A DNA stretch of 64,000 bases, from positions 1-64,000 of the forward strand of contig JAJYYA010000026.1 in assembly GCA_021801345.1 (NCBI GenBank). The letters are read 5' to 3'. The notes beneath the pieces are model-generated. The model was not told the origin of the DNA, did not search any database, and saw only the letters and a program-made list of their open reading frames with translations. This document shows, in pieces, positions 42,592 through 51,872 of this stretch (positions are counted from its first letter, which is position 1; each line of letters starts with the position of its first letter). A program made the position numbers and the translations under genes. Source of the stretch: Nitrospirota bacterium (GTDB taxonomy: Bacteria; Nitrospirota; Leptospirillia; Leptospirillales; Leptospirillaceae).

Positions 42592-43668
42592 TTAGCCCCC
42601 GCCAAGACTTTTGAGGGTCTTCATGGTGTTTAAAATGCCGGCGATGGCCCGCCCCTTGCCGATCAGGGAGTCGATGCCGTGATGGCCTGTGTAGGGGCGG
42701 CCGTTCAACGTAAAGACCGCCACACCCCCGCGCTCGTTGATCGATTTCACCCGGATCGTAAGATAGCCGTCATAGAGCTTCATGTCGTGAGCGGTATCGA
42801 GAAGGATGGGCGCATCGTTGTAGACCATGAGGCCGATATGGTGGCCGATGGGACAGGAGATCGGAACCATCCGGAAGTGAGGGAACCACTCCGCGTTCGC
42901 CGCGACCTTCCGCGTCTTGCCGTCCACCTTCCATGTTTCGCCGACCATCATCGGGGCGGTAAAGGCGGCATACTCCGCAATCTGTCCGGCATGGGTGTAG
43001 ACCCCGAAGATCCGCGTGGAGGTCTTCTCCGGAACCTGGCCGGCCGGATATTCGTCGAGAGCGTGCGGGCGGATCGAGACCCCGTCGAGGGTGCGCCAAA
43101 GCACGGCCGGTCCTTTTTTCGGGCCCGGCATCAGATAGGTGATGACGCTGTCGCCGACATCGAAGCTTCGGCCGGCCAGAACGGAGAAGTTCCGGCAGGT
43201 TTCTGCCTGGACCTCCTTTTTGACAAGAATCGCCTTCTTCCCGAAAATCACCCCCGGATCTCCGACCGGAAGATGGGTCTCGAACGGCGTGGCATCGTAG
43301 ACGAGACCTCCCGCCGGGATCAGGATCATCGGAGACCCCGTGGCCTTTCCATCCTTTCCTTTCTTGTGGACAATCACCGACCCCTTGATCACGAGGCTCT
43401 CGATCGTCCGGTTCTTTCCACCCTTCATCGGAACCTCTTTCCACCCCGGAAGCACCTGGGCGTCGATCACCGGCTCGTGGGGAAGAAGCTCCGCCCCGGG
43501 GACAAGAAGATGCTTGCACCCGAAGGATTCGGCGGAGAGGAAGGGGTCGAAGGGGAGCGGATAGCCGGAAGCCCACGCAGGAAACGAAGGGAGAAAGAGG
43601 GAAAGACTGACCACAAGAAGGATCGCGGAAAGATGACACGATGAAACCGGGAGGCGTCGGCTGACCAC
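42592..43668 (-). CDS. Exported protein of unknown function
   Basis: A protein of about 358 residues with a good signal peptide when started at the GTG at 43668 (Arg-Arg, hydrophobic core, PAWASG cleavage). The mature part is soluble, with GKDGKATGSPMILIPAGGL, a CRNFSVLAGRSFDVGDSVI stretch and SCPIGHHIGLMVYNDAPI. No family recognised. AAAGGA lies 9 nt before the GTG; an ATG at 43731 is also in frame. A terminator-like hairpin lies between the two, pointing to the GTG and to leader control. The EAL-HDOD gene follows about 95 nt downstream on the same strand. Confidence 0.65.
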   Translation of the reverse strand: MVSRRLPVSSCHLSAILLVVSLSLFLPSFPAWASGYPLPFDPFLSAESFGCKHLLVPGAELLPHEPVIDAQVLPGWKEVPMKGGKNRTIESLVIKGSVIVHKKGKDGKATGSPMILIPAGGLVYDATPFETHLPVGDPGVIFGKKAILVKKEVQAETCRNFSVLAGRSFDVGDSVITYLMPGPKKGPAVLWRTLDGVSIRPHALDEYPAGQVPEKTSTRIFGVYTHAGQIAEYAAFTAPMMVGETWKVDGKTRKVAANAEWFPHFRMVPISCPIGHHIGLMVYNDAPILLDTAHDMKLYDGYLTIRVKSINERGGVAVFTLNGRPYTGHHGIDSLIGKGRAIAGILNTMKTLKSLGGG

Positions 43669-43688
43669 GATGAGGGGTCCTTTCGCAG

Positions 43689-43730
43689 AAAAAAGATGAG
43701 GGAGGGCATCCGTTCTTCCGGACGCCCTCA
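43689..43730 (-). terminator. Terminator-like hairpin in the leader (possible attenuator)
   Basis: On the minus strand GAGGGCGTCCG and CGGATGCCCTC pair (one G-U) around GAAGAA, followed by a CTTTTTT run, then AAAGGA and the GTG start of the exported protein. A terminator just before a gene's ribosome-binding site suggests premature termination control. Confidence 0.55.
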
Positions 43731-43963
43731 TACCGTTTATTCCTGACCGAGATCGGGTGTTCTCTCTCCCGTCCCCCGGACAAGGGCAAAAGACCCGGAC
43801 AGAGAGTATTGCGCCAAAACCTTTGCAGGCAGGAGCGCAGTCGAGACACGCAGAAGACCGACGCGAAGGCTCCCCCACTCCGGCGGGGGGACTCCATCGG
43901 CCACCGAACCCGAGGCTGTCTTCGAAGGAGCCCTTTGCGTACAGACAAGGAGGCTGGTCTCAG

Positions 43964-43997
43964 CAGAGGCGTCTCGGGATTTCCCGTGACGCCTCTG
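43964..43997. repeat. 34-nt palindrome (15-bp stem, one mismatch)
   Basis: CAGAGGCGTCTCGGG and CCCGTGACGCCTCTG pair except at one base, with a 4-nt loop ATTT. No T-run follows on either strand. It lies about 300 bp upstream of the exported-protein gene. Confidence 0.6.
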
Positions 43998-44554
43998 GCA
44001 GCGAATTGGCACACCTATTTCGACGTGTCGCACAAAATGAGGCCCTTTCGCTCCGGCATCGAATCGGGGAAGCACTTTCCGACCGTCAAAAAAAAGAGAT
44101 CTTCGTCAATGTAACCACGAAGATCTCTCCTTTCGCAAGGCTCCTCTCAAAAATTCCCGAGCCTTCGTTCCGTTTTGATTCCGCGCTTCGGAAAACGTCT
44201 TGTCATGAGGCCATCGCGGTCAGCCGGAACCCGGACGTTCCCTGCGAACTTCCGGGGATCAGGAAAGACGGAAACCCTTCATTATCGTGCTTGATTTACG
44301 ATCGGTACGGTTGTCACCGCCGCCACGCCGAAAGGGGTGGTAAAATTCCCCACAAATCCTCCAACCGTCTCGCGACAACTCTTGAAAACATCCTCCCGGA
44401 GGACGGAAATCGGAGACGGACTCTGCGCTTCCCGAGATCGTATCGGCGCGCGCGACAAGAAAACGGCTCAATTTTCCCAAAAATCTGCTACCCTAGTCTC
44501 AATGGGATCCCGAATGCGGAACAGGATCCCCACCGCGAGAAGGGAGACTTCGTC

Positions 44555-45130
44555 ATGCGCATCGTCCTCGTTCGCCACGGCGCGACCCTCTGGTCCGAGT
44601 CCGGGCGCCATACCGGGCGAACGGACATTCCCCTGACCGAAAAGGGGCGCGATCAGGCCCGGGCCCTGGCCCCACTCCTGTCCGGATATCTTCCGAAAAC
44701 CGCCCTCTCGAGCCCCCTTCTCCGGGCCCGGGAGACGGCCGAACTGGCCGGCTTCGGGAACCGGGTCCGGATCGATCCCGACCTCCTCGAATGGGACTAC
44801 GGCGACTACGAAGGGCTGACCACGGCGCAGATCCGCCACGACCGGCCCGGATGGGATCTTTTTTCGGACGGGGTCCCGAACGGAGAAGGTCCCGAAGAGG
44901 TCGGAGGCCGGGCCAAGAGGATCGCGACTATGCTCCGCTCCGAAAACGCCGACGCACTCCTCTTCGCCCACGGCCATATCCTGCGCGCAGTCGTCGCCTC
45001 CTGGCTCGGACTCGCCCCCGACTGCGCCCGACATTTTGCCCTTCGCACCGCCACGCTTACGATTTTGGGGACCGAACACGAATGGCCCGCGCTACTGACC
45101 TTAAACGGGCTTGCCCCCCTCACCCCCTGA
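44555..45130 (+). CDS. Histidine phosphatase (phosphoglycerate-mutase-like)
   Basis: A 191-residue enzyme of the histidine phosphatase clan. The catalytic [24 protein letters not shown] motif is at the N-terminus, [14 protein letters not shown] and EWDYGDYEG follow, and the second His is in [10 protein letters not shown]. It removes phosphate from small molecules or acts as a broad phosphatase rather than a true glycolytic mutase. GGGAG precedes the ATG. pgi starts 14 nt after its stop, so the two are co-transcribed. Confidence 0.9.
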   Translation: MRIVLVRHGATLWSESGRHTGRTDIPLTEKGRDQARALAPLLSGYLPKTALSSPLLRARETAELAGFGNRVRIDPDLLEWDYGDYEGLTTAQIRHDRPGWDLFSDGVPNGEGPEEVGGRAKRIATMLRSENADALLFAHGHILRAVVASWLGLAPDCARHFALRTATLTILGTEHEWPALLTLNGLAPLTP

Positions 45131-45144
45131 CCAAAGGAGACCCC

Positions 45145-46788
45145 ATGGCCCGCACCGTTCCGCCCCGCGTCACGTCCCTCCCCGCATGGAAGGCCCTTGA
45201 ATCCCACCACAAGGAGATCGCCCCCCGTCCTCTCCGGGAGCTTTTCTCCGAGGACCCCGGACGGGCAAAACGGATGCGTGCCGAAGGAGCCGGCCTCCTC
45301 CTCGACTACTCGAAAAACCGCATCAACGACAGAACCCTCGAACTTCTTCTCGAACTGGCCGAAGGCTGCCGGCTCTCCCACCACATCAGGACCATGTTCG
45401 AAGGCCAGCACATCAACAAGACGGAAAACCGCGCCGTCCTGCACGTGGCCCTTCGCATGCCGAAGAGCGCCTCCCTTGTCGTCGACGGCGTCGACGTCGT
45501 GAAGGAAGTCCACGAGGTACTCGAGCGGATGGAGCGCTTCGCCCGGAAGATCCGGGACCAGTCCTGGAAGGGGGCCACCGGCCGATCCATCAAAAACATC
45601 GTCAACATCGGCATCGGGGGATCGGACCTCGGTCCGGTGATGGCCTACGAGGCACTCAGGTTCTTCTCGGACCGTCGACTGGTCTTTCGTTTCGTCTCGA
45701 ACATCGACGGTACGGACTTCGCCGAGGCGACCCGCGATCTCGATCCCGAGGAGACCCTTTTCATCGTGAGCTCCAAAACCTTCACGACTCTCGAGACGAT
45801 GACCAATGCCCACACGGCCCGCCGATGGCTTCTCGAAAAGCTCAAAAAGGAAGAGTCGATCCGGCACCACTTCGTTGCCGTCTCGACAAACGCCGCCGCA
45901 GTCTCCTCCTTCGGCATCGACACCTCCAACATGTTCGGCTTCTGGGACTGGGTCGGAGGACGCTACTCGATGGACTCCGCGATCGGGCTGTCGACGATGA
46001 TCGCCGTCGGACCCGAAAATTTCCGGGAGATGCTGGCGGGCTTTCATGCGATGGACGAGCATTTCCGGAACACCCCCTTTGCCCGGAACCTTCCCGTTCT
46101 CATGGGCCTTCTCACCGTCTGGTACGCAAACTTCTTTAAAAGCCAGACGGTGGCTGTGCTTCCCTACGACCAGTATCTCAAACGCTTTCCCGCCTATCTT
46201 CAGCAGCTCACCATGGAGTCGAACGGCAAGCATGTCCACCTCGACGGCTCCCCCGTAGACACCGCCACCGGCCCCATCTATTGGGGCGAGCCAGGAACCA
46301 ACGGCCAGCACTCCTTCTACCAGCTGATCCACCAGGGCACCCATCTGATCCCCATCGACTTCATCGGCTTCGCCCGCTCGAAGAACCCTCTGGGAGACCA
46401 CCACGACATTCTGATGGCCAATCTCCTGGCCCAGGGGGAGGCCCTCGCCTTCGGAAAGACCGCCGACGAGGTCCGAGCGGACGGAGTCGCCGAACTTCAG
46501 GTTCCCCACCGCACATTCGAAGGCAACCGCCCCTCGAACACAATCCTCGCTCCCGAGCTTACCCCCGGGACGCTCGGTGCCCTTGTCGCGCTTTACGAAC
46601 ACAGCGTCTTCACAAGCGGCATCCTCTGGGGAATCGACTCCTTCGACCAGTGGGGGGTCGAGCTCGGTAAGGTCATGGCGGTAAGGATTATCGGAGAGAT
46701 TGCCGGAAAGACGCCGCAGGGAAAAGTTCACGATTCCGGAACGGCAGCGCTTCTGGACTGGTACAGGGAAAACAGAAAGAAGGACTGA
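45145..46788 (+). CDS. pgi: Glucose-6-phosphate isomerase
   Basis: A 547-residue enzyme that interconverts glucose-6-phosphate and fructose-6-phosphate. Signatures: [35 protein letters not shown], the PGI signature [58 protein letters not shown] with the catalytic Glu and His, and near the end [17 protein letters not shown] precedes the ATG. Convergent with arsR, 7 nt between stops. Confidence 0.96.
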   Translation: MARTVPPRVTSLPAWKALESHHKEIAPRPLRELFSEDPGRAKRMRAEGAGLLLDYSKNRINDRTLELLLELAEGCRLSHHIRTMFEGQHINKTENRAVLHVALRMPKSASLVVDGVDVVKEVHEVLERMERFARKIRDQSWKGATGRSIKNIVNIGIGGSDLGPVMAYEALRFFSDRRLVFRFVSNIDGTDFAEATRDLDPEETLFIVSSKTFTTLETMTNAHTARRWLLEKLKKEESIRHHFVAVSTNAAAVSSFGIDTSNMFGFWDWVGGRYSMDSAIGLSTMIAVGPENFREMLAGFHAMDEHFRNTPFARNLPVLMGLLTVWYANFFKSQTVAVLPYDQYLKRFPAYLQQLTMESNGKHVHLDGSPVDTATGPIYWGEPGTNGQHSFYQLIHQGTHLIPIDFIGFARSKNPLGDHHDILMANLLAQGEALAFGKTADEVRADGVAELQVPHRTFEGNRPSNTILAPELTPGTLGALVALYEHSVFTSGILWGIDSFDQWGVELGKVMAVRIIGEIAGKTPQGKVHDSGTAALLDWYRENRKKD

Positions 46789-46795
46789 GAAAGGC

Positions 46796-47170
46796 TTAAC
46801 CCCCGTTAGAACCCGAAATACAGACCCCGGAGGATGAGGCCTGGCAGCAGTTCTCGGTGAGGTAGGAGACCACCTCCTCGACCGCCCGGATCCGGGCACG
46901 GTAACGGACAAAGCGCCCCCGGGACTCTCCCTCGACGAGTCCGGCATGGGTCAGGACCTTGAGATGAAAGGAGAGATTTGTCGGGGGGATCCGAAGAGCG
47001 TCGGAGATCTCTCCTGCCACAAGTCCGTCGGGCTCGTGGGCGACAAGGAGCCGGAAGATCGCCAGCCTCACCCCCGAAGAGAGGGCCTCGAATGCCGACA
47101 GGACCCTTGCCTCCCGGGCTTTTTCCTTCCTTGCGCCCCCGCCGGAACCTTTCTCCTTCGCCTCAGCCAT
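46796..47170 (-). CDS. arsR: ArsR-family transcriptional repressor
   Basis: A 124-residue winged-helix repressor. The DNA-binding helix region reads ISDALRIPPTNLSFHLKVLTHAGLV. Cysteines that could bind As(III) are at the C-terminus (ENCCQ and GVC near 107-117) rather than in the usual helix ELCVCDL, as in some acidophile ArsR types. It lies 42 nt downstream of arsC on the same strand, and arsB is divergent, so it probably controls both in response to arsenite. Confidence 0.88.
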   Translation of the reverse strand: MAEAKEKGSGGGARKEKAREARVLSAFEALSSGVRLAIFRLLVAHEPDGLVAGEISDALRIPPTNLSFHLKVLTHAGLVEGESRGRFVRYRARIRAVEEVVSYLTENCCQASSSGVCISGSNGG

Positions 47171-47212
47171 TTTTTCCCCCCTCGAAAAAATCGACGGAGA
47201 GTCCTCCCGTCG

Positions 47213-47776
47213 TCAGCCGTCGGTCCCGATCGCAGTCCCGATCGACTCCAGGATCTCCCGGGACGGAAGCCTCCGGGGCCCCTCCCCGGAAGCTTTCTCC
47301 ACCTGAAGAATGAACAGCTCGATCCTTTTTCGTATCGTCAGAAAGGCACGAAAAAAGGCTCGGTCGATCTCCTCCTCCGAACCCTCCGCCTTCGCCGGAT
47401 CCGAAAGCCCCCAGTGGACGCGCACCGCCTGCGTCAGAACAATCGGGCAGCTCTCCCCCGCGGCGCCGTCGCAAAGGGTCACGACAAGATCGTAGCCGCC
47501 GGAGAGGCTCTCCCAGGACTTGCTGGCGAGGCCCGTAGCCGGGATCCCTTCCCGGAGAAGCGTGGCCAGGGCTTTCGGGTTGACCGTCCCCGACGGCTTG
47601 CTTCCGGCGCTGTCAACAGCCATCCCCGGAGGAAACAGATGTCGAGCCAGGGCCTCCGCCATGATTGAACGGCAGGAGTTGCCCGTGCAGAGAAAAAGGA
47701 CCCGCAGGAGGGGACCCTCCGCCGTCTGGTCCGCACCTTTTCTCTCTGCCCCTTCCTCAGGCATCTCCTTTGGCAT
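47213..47776 (-). CDS. arsC: Arsenate reductase (low-molecular-weight phosphatase type)
   Basis: A 187-residue thioredoxin-type arsenate reductase. The anion-binding loop CTGNSCRS (about residue 30) carries the nucleophilic Cys and the SAG, VVTLCDGAAGESCPI segment contains the two resolving Cys residues; HWGLSDPAKAEGSEEE is typical. It turns arsenate into arsenite for export by ArsB. GGAGG precedes the ATG at 47776. The C-terminal part after about 145 is longer than usual. Confidence 0.92.
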   Translation of the reverse strand: MPKEMPEEGAERKGADQTAEGPLLRVLFLCTGNSCRSIMAEALARHLFPPGMAVDSAGSKPSGTVNPKALATLLREGIPATGLASKSWESLSGGYDLVVTLCDGAAGESCPIVLTQAVRVHWGLSDPAKAEGSEEEIDRAFFRAFLTIRKRIELFILQVEKASGEGPRRLPSREILESIGTAIGTDG

Positions 47777-47812
47777 CTCGGCCTCCGTTCCCCCCGTCCG
47801 GGATCCCCCCCG

Positions 47813-47846
47813 ACAACAATACAACACTTCAACAACTTTACAACAG
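47813..47846. promoter_or_regulatory. Four CAACA repeats in the arsC-arsB divergent region
   Basis: CAACA occurs at 47814, 47822, 47830 and 47841 (spacing 8, 8 and 11) in the short region between the divergent ars genes. It may be the ArsR operator or the promoter area for both. Confidence 0.4.
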
Positions 47847-48054
47847 TTTCCTCTTTCGCTAGACTAGCAGAAACGGTCTTTCCATTCAAACACCCATCCA
47901 TGACCGGAGATCTCCCCTGCTGGCTCTGTCGATCTTTCTCGTCACCCTTCTTTTCGTTATCTGGCAGCCCCGGGGGCTGGGCATCGGATGGAGCTCCACG
48001 ATCGGAGCCGGAGTCGCTCTCGCCACCGGGACGATCCGGACGAGCGACATCCCG

Positions 48055-49227
48055 GTGGTCTGGCACATCGTCTGGGACGCAACCTTCACCTTCGTCGCCC
48101 TGATCGTGATCTCACTTCTGCTAGACGAGGCCGGCTTCTTTCACTATGCCGCCCTCGTCATTACCCGCGCCGGCGGAGGCTCCGGACGAAGGTTATTTTT
48201 CTTCGTGATCCTTCTGGGCGCCGCCATATCGGCCGTCTTTGCCAACGACGGGGCCGCACTTCTTCTGACCCCTATCGTCCTGGCCCTTCTCCTTCGCATG
48301 AAGTTTTCACGAAAGGGCGCACTGGCCTTCATCATCGCCACGGGATTTATCGCCGATACGGCAAGCCTCCCCTTCATGATCTCGAACCTCGTGAACATCA
48401 TCGTAGCCCGCTACTTTCACATTCCCTTCGACCGGTACGCCGCGGTGATGGTTCCGGTGGACCTCGTCTCTGTCGGGGCGACCGCCCTGGCCCTCTGGCT
48501 CCTGTTCGGCCATCACGTAACCGATCCCCCCCATGCGGAGGAGCTTCCCGACCCGAGGAGCGCGATCCGCGACCCGGTCGTCTTCCGGGCGGGATTCCCG
48601 GTCCTTGCCGGCGTGCTCGTGGCCTACTTCCTGACCGCAAGGCTCCATCTTCCCGCCTTCGTCATCATGTCCTTAGCCGCCCTGATTTTGCTGCTTCTTG
48701 CCGCAAGAAGACAGCCGTCCGGCTCGAAGGCCCCGATCGACGTGCGAAAGATCCTTCTCGAGGCCCCCTGGCAGATCGTCCTTTTTTCGCTCTCCATGTA
48801 TCTCGTCGTCTACGGCCTCAAGAACGCAGGACTCACCGACCATCTCGCCCGCCTTCTCGACGGAATCGGGACATTCGGCGTCACCGCCTCCGCCGTAGGA
48901 ATGGGCTTTCTTGCGGCCATTCTCTCCTCCGTCATGAACAACCTCCCGGCCGTTCTCGTCGGCACTCTCGCCATCCACCAGGCCTCTCACCTTTCCGAGC
49001 CCGCCCGACAGGCCATGATCTACGCCAACATCGTCGGCTGCGACCTGGGTCCCAAGCTCACCCCTATCGGAAGCCTCGCCACTCTTCTCTGGCTTCACGT
49101 TCTCGAAAAAAAAGGCGAGAAGATCGGCTGGGGACCCTATATACGCACAGGGTTTCTTCTGACCCCTCCCATTCTTCTCGCCGCACTCCTCACACTTTCC
49201 GCCATCCTGACATTTCTTCCCGAATGA
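48055..49227 (+). CDS. arsB: Arsenite efflux permease ArsB, N-terminus apparently frameshifted
   Basis: An inner-membrane arsenite carrier of the ArsB/NhaD superfamily with about 11 helices left in this frame. Typical segments are ANDGAALLLTPIVLALL, FIADTASLPFMISNLVNIIV, NNLPAVLVGTLAIHQA and NIVGCDLGPKLTPIGSLATLLWL. The frame is open upstream of 48055 and encodes the missing first helix (LALSIFLVTLLFVIWQPRGL), but has no standard start. An ATG at 47900 joins it only if one base is added in the C-run near 47914, giving MTGDLPLLALS. So either a one-base deletion is present, or the protein is made from an unusual start. It lies divergent to arsC-arsR. Confidence 0.88.
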   Translation: MVWHIVWDATFTFVALIVISLLLDEAGFFHYAALVITRAGGGSGRRLFFFVILLGAAISAVFANDGAALLLTPIVLALLLRMKFSRKGALAFIIATGFIADTASLPFMISNLVNIIVARYFHIPFDRYAAVMVPVDLVSVGATALALWLLFGHHVTDPPHAEELPDPRSAIRDPVVFRAGFPVLAGVLVAYFLTARLHLPAFVIMSLAALILLLLAARRQPSGSKAPIDVRKILLEAPWQIVLFSLSMYLVVYGLKNAGLTDHLARLLDGIGTFGVTASAVGMGFLAAILSSVMNNLPAVLVGTLAIHQASHLSEPARQAMIYANIVGCDLGPKLTPIGSLATLLWLHVLEKKGEKIGWGPYIRTGFLLTPPILLAALLTLSAILTFLPE

Positions 49228-49239
49228 CTCCTCCGGCTC

Positions 49240-49938
49240 CTATCCTCCCATCGTCGCCCCTCGCTCCCTGAGACTCACGAAGGCATGGTCCCCCGTGACG
49301 ACATGGTCGAGGACGCGGATCCCCAGAAGCGTTCCGCACTCCACGAGCCGGGCGGTCAGGGACCAGTCGTCGGGAGAGGGCTCCGGATCCCCCGAGGGGT
49401 GGTTGTGGACAAAGATCACCGCCGCGGCGGACTCCCGAACGGCCGGAGAAAAGGCCTCCCGCGGATGGACCGGCGTCATCGACAGCGTCCCCTCCGAAAT
49501 TTTCTCCAGCCGCCTGAGCCGATGCTTCGTGTCGAGCAGAAGCACCCAGAAGCTCTCCTTGCGCTCCTCCCGGAGACGGGGACCCAAAAGGCGGTAGACG
49601 CTCTCTCCCGACCGGATGGACTCCTCCGGCACGAGGGAACGCTCGGAGAGCCTTCGTCCGAGTTCGAGCGCCGCCAGGATCTGGGCGCCCTTGGCCAGCC
49701 CCACCCCCTTGATCTTCGAGAGCTCGGGCACGAGCGCTCGAGAAAGTCCGGGGATGCCGCCGAAGGTCGTCAGGATCCGCTGGGCCAGGGCCACTGCCGA
49801 CTCGTTTTTGCTGCCGGTCCGGAGAAGGATTGCCAGAAGCTCCGAATCGTTCATGTGCCTAGCCCCAGAACTCACCAGCTTCTCCCTGGGACGTTCATAC
49901 GAAGGCCACTCCGAGACTTTATGGGCCGTGTTCGGCAT
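49240..49938 (-). CDS. radC: RadC family JAB-domain protein
   Basis: A 232-residue RadC protein. An N-terminal helix-hairpin-helix region (about 70-90, IKGVGLAKGAQILAALELGRR) is followed by the MPN/JAB domain with the metal motif HNHPSGDPEPSPDD at about 177-190. All metal ligands are present. RadC was once called a DNA-repair protein, but its real role is unknown. Its end faces arsB 12 nt away, and its upstream side borders toxin-antitoxin remnants. Confidence 0.92.
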   Translation of the reverse strand: MPNTAHKVSEWPSYERPREKLVSSGARHMNDSELLAILLRTGSKNESAVALAQRILTTFGGIPGLSRALVPELSKIKGVGLAKGAQILAALELGRRLSERSLVPEESIRSGESVYRLLGPRLREERKESFWVLLLDTKHRLRRLEKISEGTLSMTPVHPREAFSPAVRESAAAVIFVHNHPSGDPEPSPDDWSLTARLVECGTLLGIRVLDHVVTGDHAFVSLRERGATMGG

Positions 49939-50412
49939 TTCGCTCCTCCCCCTTGTCGTCCGTTAAGGAATCCCTACGGCCGTCAAGAATAGCGGATCGG
50001 AGAGAGGGTTGGAAGAGAAGGGCTTTCGAATAAAAAAGACTTACAGAATCAACTAAAACTGATCGAATATAGAATCTTGAATGAGCGAAGCAGGGAGGAG
50101 AAGGATCATGAAAAATGTTCGGAGGGACCAAGGTCGGAAAGCGCCTCCAGCCCGATTCCTGCATTGGTGGCAAGAGTGTCGAGACCCTTAAAATGTCGTC
50201 CACAAATATGCCATTATGTACAAAACATACGGAAAGGAGGGGGCATGAAGACGGCAAGCGCCTCTGATTTCAGAAATCATATTGGCGATTATCTGCTGGA
50301 AAGATAAACGGCACGCCTTCCATACCGACCTGAAGGCCGGAGCTGTAGGGCGCTTTTCGGTAAAACGGATGCTTGACAACGTGACGCGACCTCCTCCAAA
50401 ATCAATACAAAA
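49939..50412. other. Intergenic region with a Phd fragment
   Basis: Only a 20-codon Phd/YefM-like start is readable (50245-50307). GC is lower than around. Confidence 0.45.
50245..50307 (+). pseudogene. N-terminal fragment of a Phd/YefM antitoxin
   Basis: A 20-codon frame MKTASASDFRNHIGDYLLER ends at TAA. It matches the start of Phd/YefM antitoxins and has a strong GGAGGGGG ribosome-binding site, but the rest of the gene and any toxin are gone. Confidence 0.6.
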
Positions 50413-50688
50413 ATGAATACTATTGATATCTACTTTATAAAGGGGAAATCATTGAAAGACAATGTCGCAAAGGTTTTCTCGACAGGTCGAAGCCAGGCAG
50501 TGAGAATTCCAAAAAAATTTCGTTTTTCCTCTGATGAGGTTTTCATTGAAAAAAGGGGGGATTCTCTTGTGCTCACCCCCAAACCACGCTCATGGAAAAC
50601 CTATTTTGAAACCGGAAGGACATTTTCGACAGATTTTCCGGAAGACATCGAAGACAGAATCCCCGAAGAACGGCTCCCCCTGTGTTAA
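50413..50688 (+). CDS. VapB-type AbrB-fold antitoxin
   Basis: A 91-residue antitoxin. The AbrB/MazE-like swapped-hairpin core is AKVFSTGRSQAVRIPKKFRF and VFIEKRGDSLVLTPK; the C-terminal tail (TFSTDFPEDIEDRIPEERLP) is the part that should block the toxin. The first 18 residues may not be translated, because a TTG at 50452 has AAGGGG upstream. It overlaps the VapC gene by 7 nt. GC is lower than in the neighbours, suggesting import. Confidence 0.85.
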   Translation: MNTIDIYFIKGKSLKDNVAKVFSTGRSQAVRIPKKFRFSSDEVFIEKRGDSLVLTPKPRSWKTYFETGRTFSTDFPEDIEDRIPEERLPLC

Positions 50689-51089
50689 AAAGATGGATGC
50701 TCGATACCAACACCTGCATCCATCTCATCAAGAACAAACCCCTCCAAGTCGCCCGAAAGCTTTCCGACGTGCCAGTGGGGGGAATCGTCATTTCCAGCAT
50801 CGTTCTGGCGGAACTCTGGTTTGGAATTGCCGCATCGAGGGATAAGAAAAAAAATGAAGCGGCATTGGACGATTTTCTCCAGTACGCCATCGTGCAAAAT
50901 TGGCCTCAGGAAGCGGCACCGATCTACGGCAGCGTTCGAGAGCACCTCAGAGAAAACGGAACGCCGATAGGCGCGAATGACCTTCTGATCGCCGCCCACG
51001 CCCTCGCACTGAAGCTCCCGCTGGTCACCGACAACGTCCGAGAATTTCAGCGAATCCCCCATCTCAAGCTGGAAAACTGGATTCGCTGA
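50682..51089 (+). CDS. VapC-like PIN-domain ribonuclease toxin
   Basis: A 135-residue PIN toxin. Acidic active-site positions are in WMLDTNTCIHLIKNKP, SSIVLAELWFGIA, GANDLLIAAHAL and LVTDNVREF. It starts at GTG overlapping the antitoxin stop. The IGANDLLIAAHALAL segment is typical of VapC from enterobacteria and related groups. Forms a type II module with 50413-50688. Confidence 0.9.
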   Translation: MLKRWMLDTNTCIHLIKNKPLQVARKLSDVPVGGIVISSIVLAELWFGIAASRDKKKNEAALDDFLQYAIVQNWPQEAAPIYGSVREHLRENGTPIGANDLLIAAHALALKLPLVTDNVREFQRIPHLKLENWIR

Positions 51090-51231
51090 AATCCCTTTTC
51101 GCACAAAACCATGCCGCGCAAGCCTTTCAAAAGATAAAATTCGGCTCCAGATCCCCCGTGTTCATCGAGGACAGGGCCGAACCCCGATTGCCCGAGTTGT
51201 CGTTCGGGTTGTTGAAAAAACACTTACTGGT

Positions 51232-51870
51232 TCAGCTTAAACTGATGGGATCGCGAGCCTTAAACGAGAGGAACAGAGGGGAGACGGCCAGCACGAGAAG
51301 AGCCGACCCTGCCACATCGGTTGCGAAATGCCATCCCAGAGCCACCACGCCGACCATAATCCCTGCCGCCCAGAGGGCCGCCGGAGCAAGAAGCCGGGGG
51401 AAGAAGGCGCGCACGAGAAGAAGGATCATGAGCGCCCGGAAGGTATGTCCCGAGGGAAAGGAGGCATGAACGTGGATGTGGATGGGAAAAAAGACGGCCC
51501 ACCCCGACAGCGGGTCGTGGCGGAATTCCCGACCGGGAGAAAACGCGGGAAGATGGCTCTTCAAAAGATGCTCGAGAAGGGTCCCGAAAACAAGGACCCC
51601 GGCCCAGAGAAGAAGCGGGGGACGCCGTTCGGGACAACGCTTGGAAAGTCTCAGGAGGAAAAACAAAAGAAGCGGAAGCTCGACCTCGGCGTTGCCCGTG
51701 CGGCAAAGGAGGGCGAAGAAGAGATAGACCGGCCGGGGAAGTCCGGAAAAGAGCCCGGAAACAAAGTCATCGAAGGGCGCGGTCCGATGGAGGAGGAGAA
51801 GGAGGGCGATCCCCAGAAATCCCAGGACGGCCCCTCCCGCAAGAAGCCGTCTCCCGGGAAGAGCGTCCAT
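51232..51870 (-). CDS. PAP2-type membrane phosphatase
   Basis: A 212-residue membrane protein of the PAP2 superfamily. Several membrane helices are visible. Catalytic motifs are LLKSHLPAFSPGREFRHDP (first motif, degenerate), the SFPSGH block (HASFPSGHTFRA) and WHFATDV with the second His and Asp. It probably removes phosphate from lipid pyrophosphates or phosphatidate. The ATG at 51870 lies 2 nt after the stop of the YkgJ-like gene, so it is translationally linked to it. Confidence 0.85.
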   Translation of the reverse strand: MDALPGRRLLAGGAVLGFLGIALLLLLHRTAPFDDFVSGLFSGLPRPVYLFFALLCRTGNAEVELPLLLFFLLRLSKRCPERRPPLLLWAGVLVFGTLLEHLLKSHLPAFSPGREFRHDPLSGWAVFFPIHIHVHASFPSGHTFRALMILLLVRAFFPRLLAPAALWAAGIMVGVVALGWHFATDVAGSALLVLAVSPLFLSFKARDPISLS

Positions 51871-51872
51871 CC

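Larger units (their letters stand above)
43669..44554. other. Long region without a clear gene; structured leader
   Basis: Nearly 900 bp without a convincing protein. On the minus strand it should be the leader of the exported-protein gene, with a 34-nt palindrome at 43964-43997 and the terminator-like hairpin at 43689-43730. The plus-strand promoter of the phosphatase-pgi pair lies near its right end. Confidence 0.45.

Noticed and set aside
43900-43980. Possible c-di-GMP or cobalamin riboswitch in the leader
   Set aside because: A few words (ACGCAAAGGG, GGTGTGCC) recall known classes, but the conserved cores are incomplete, so only an unnamed structured leader is claimed.
43757-44554. Upstream extension of the histidine phosphatase frame
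   Set aside because: The family motif starts right after the ATG at 44555, which has a ribosome-binding site; the upstream part has no protein character.
44806-46947. 713-codon minus-strand frame opposite pgi
   Set aside because: Shadow of pgi, which has all its signatures.
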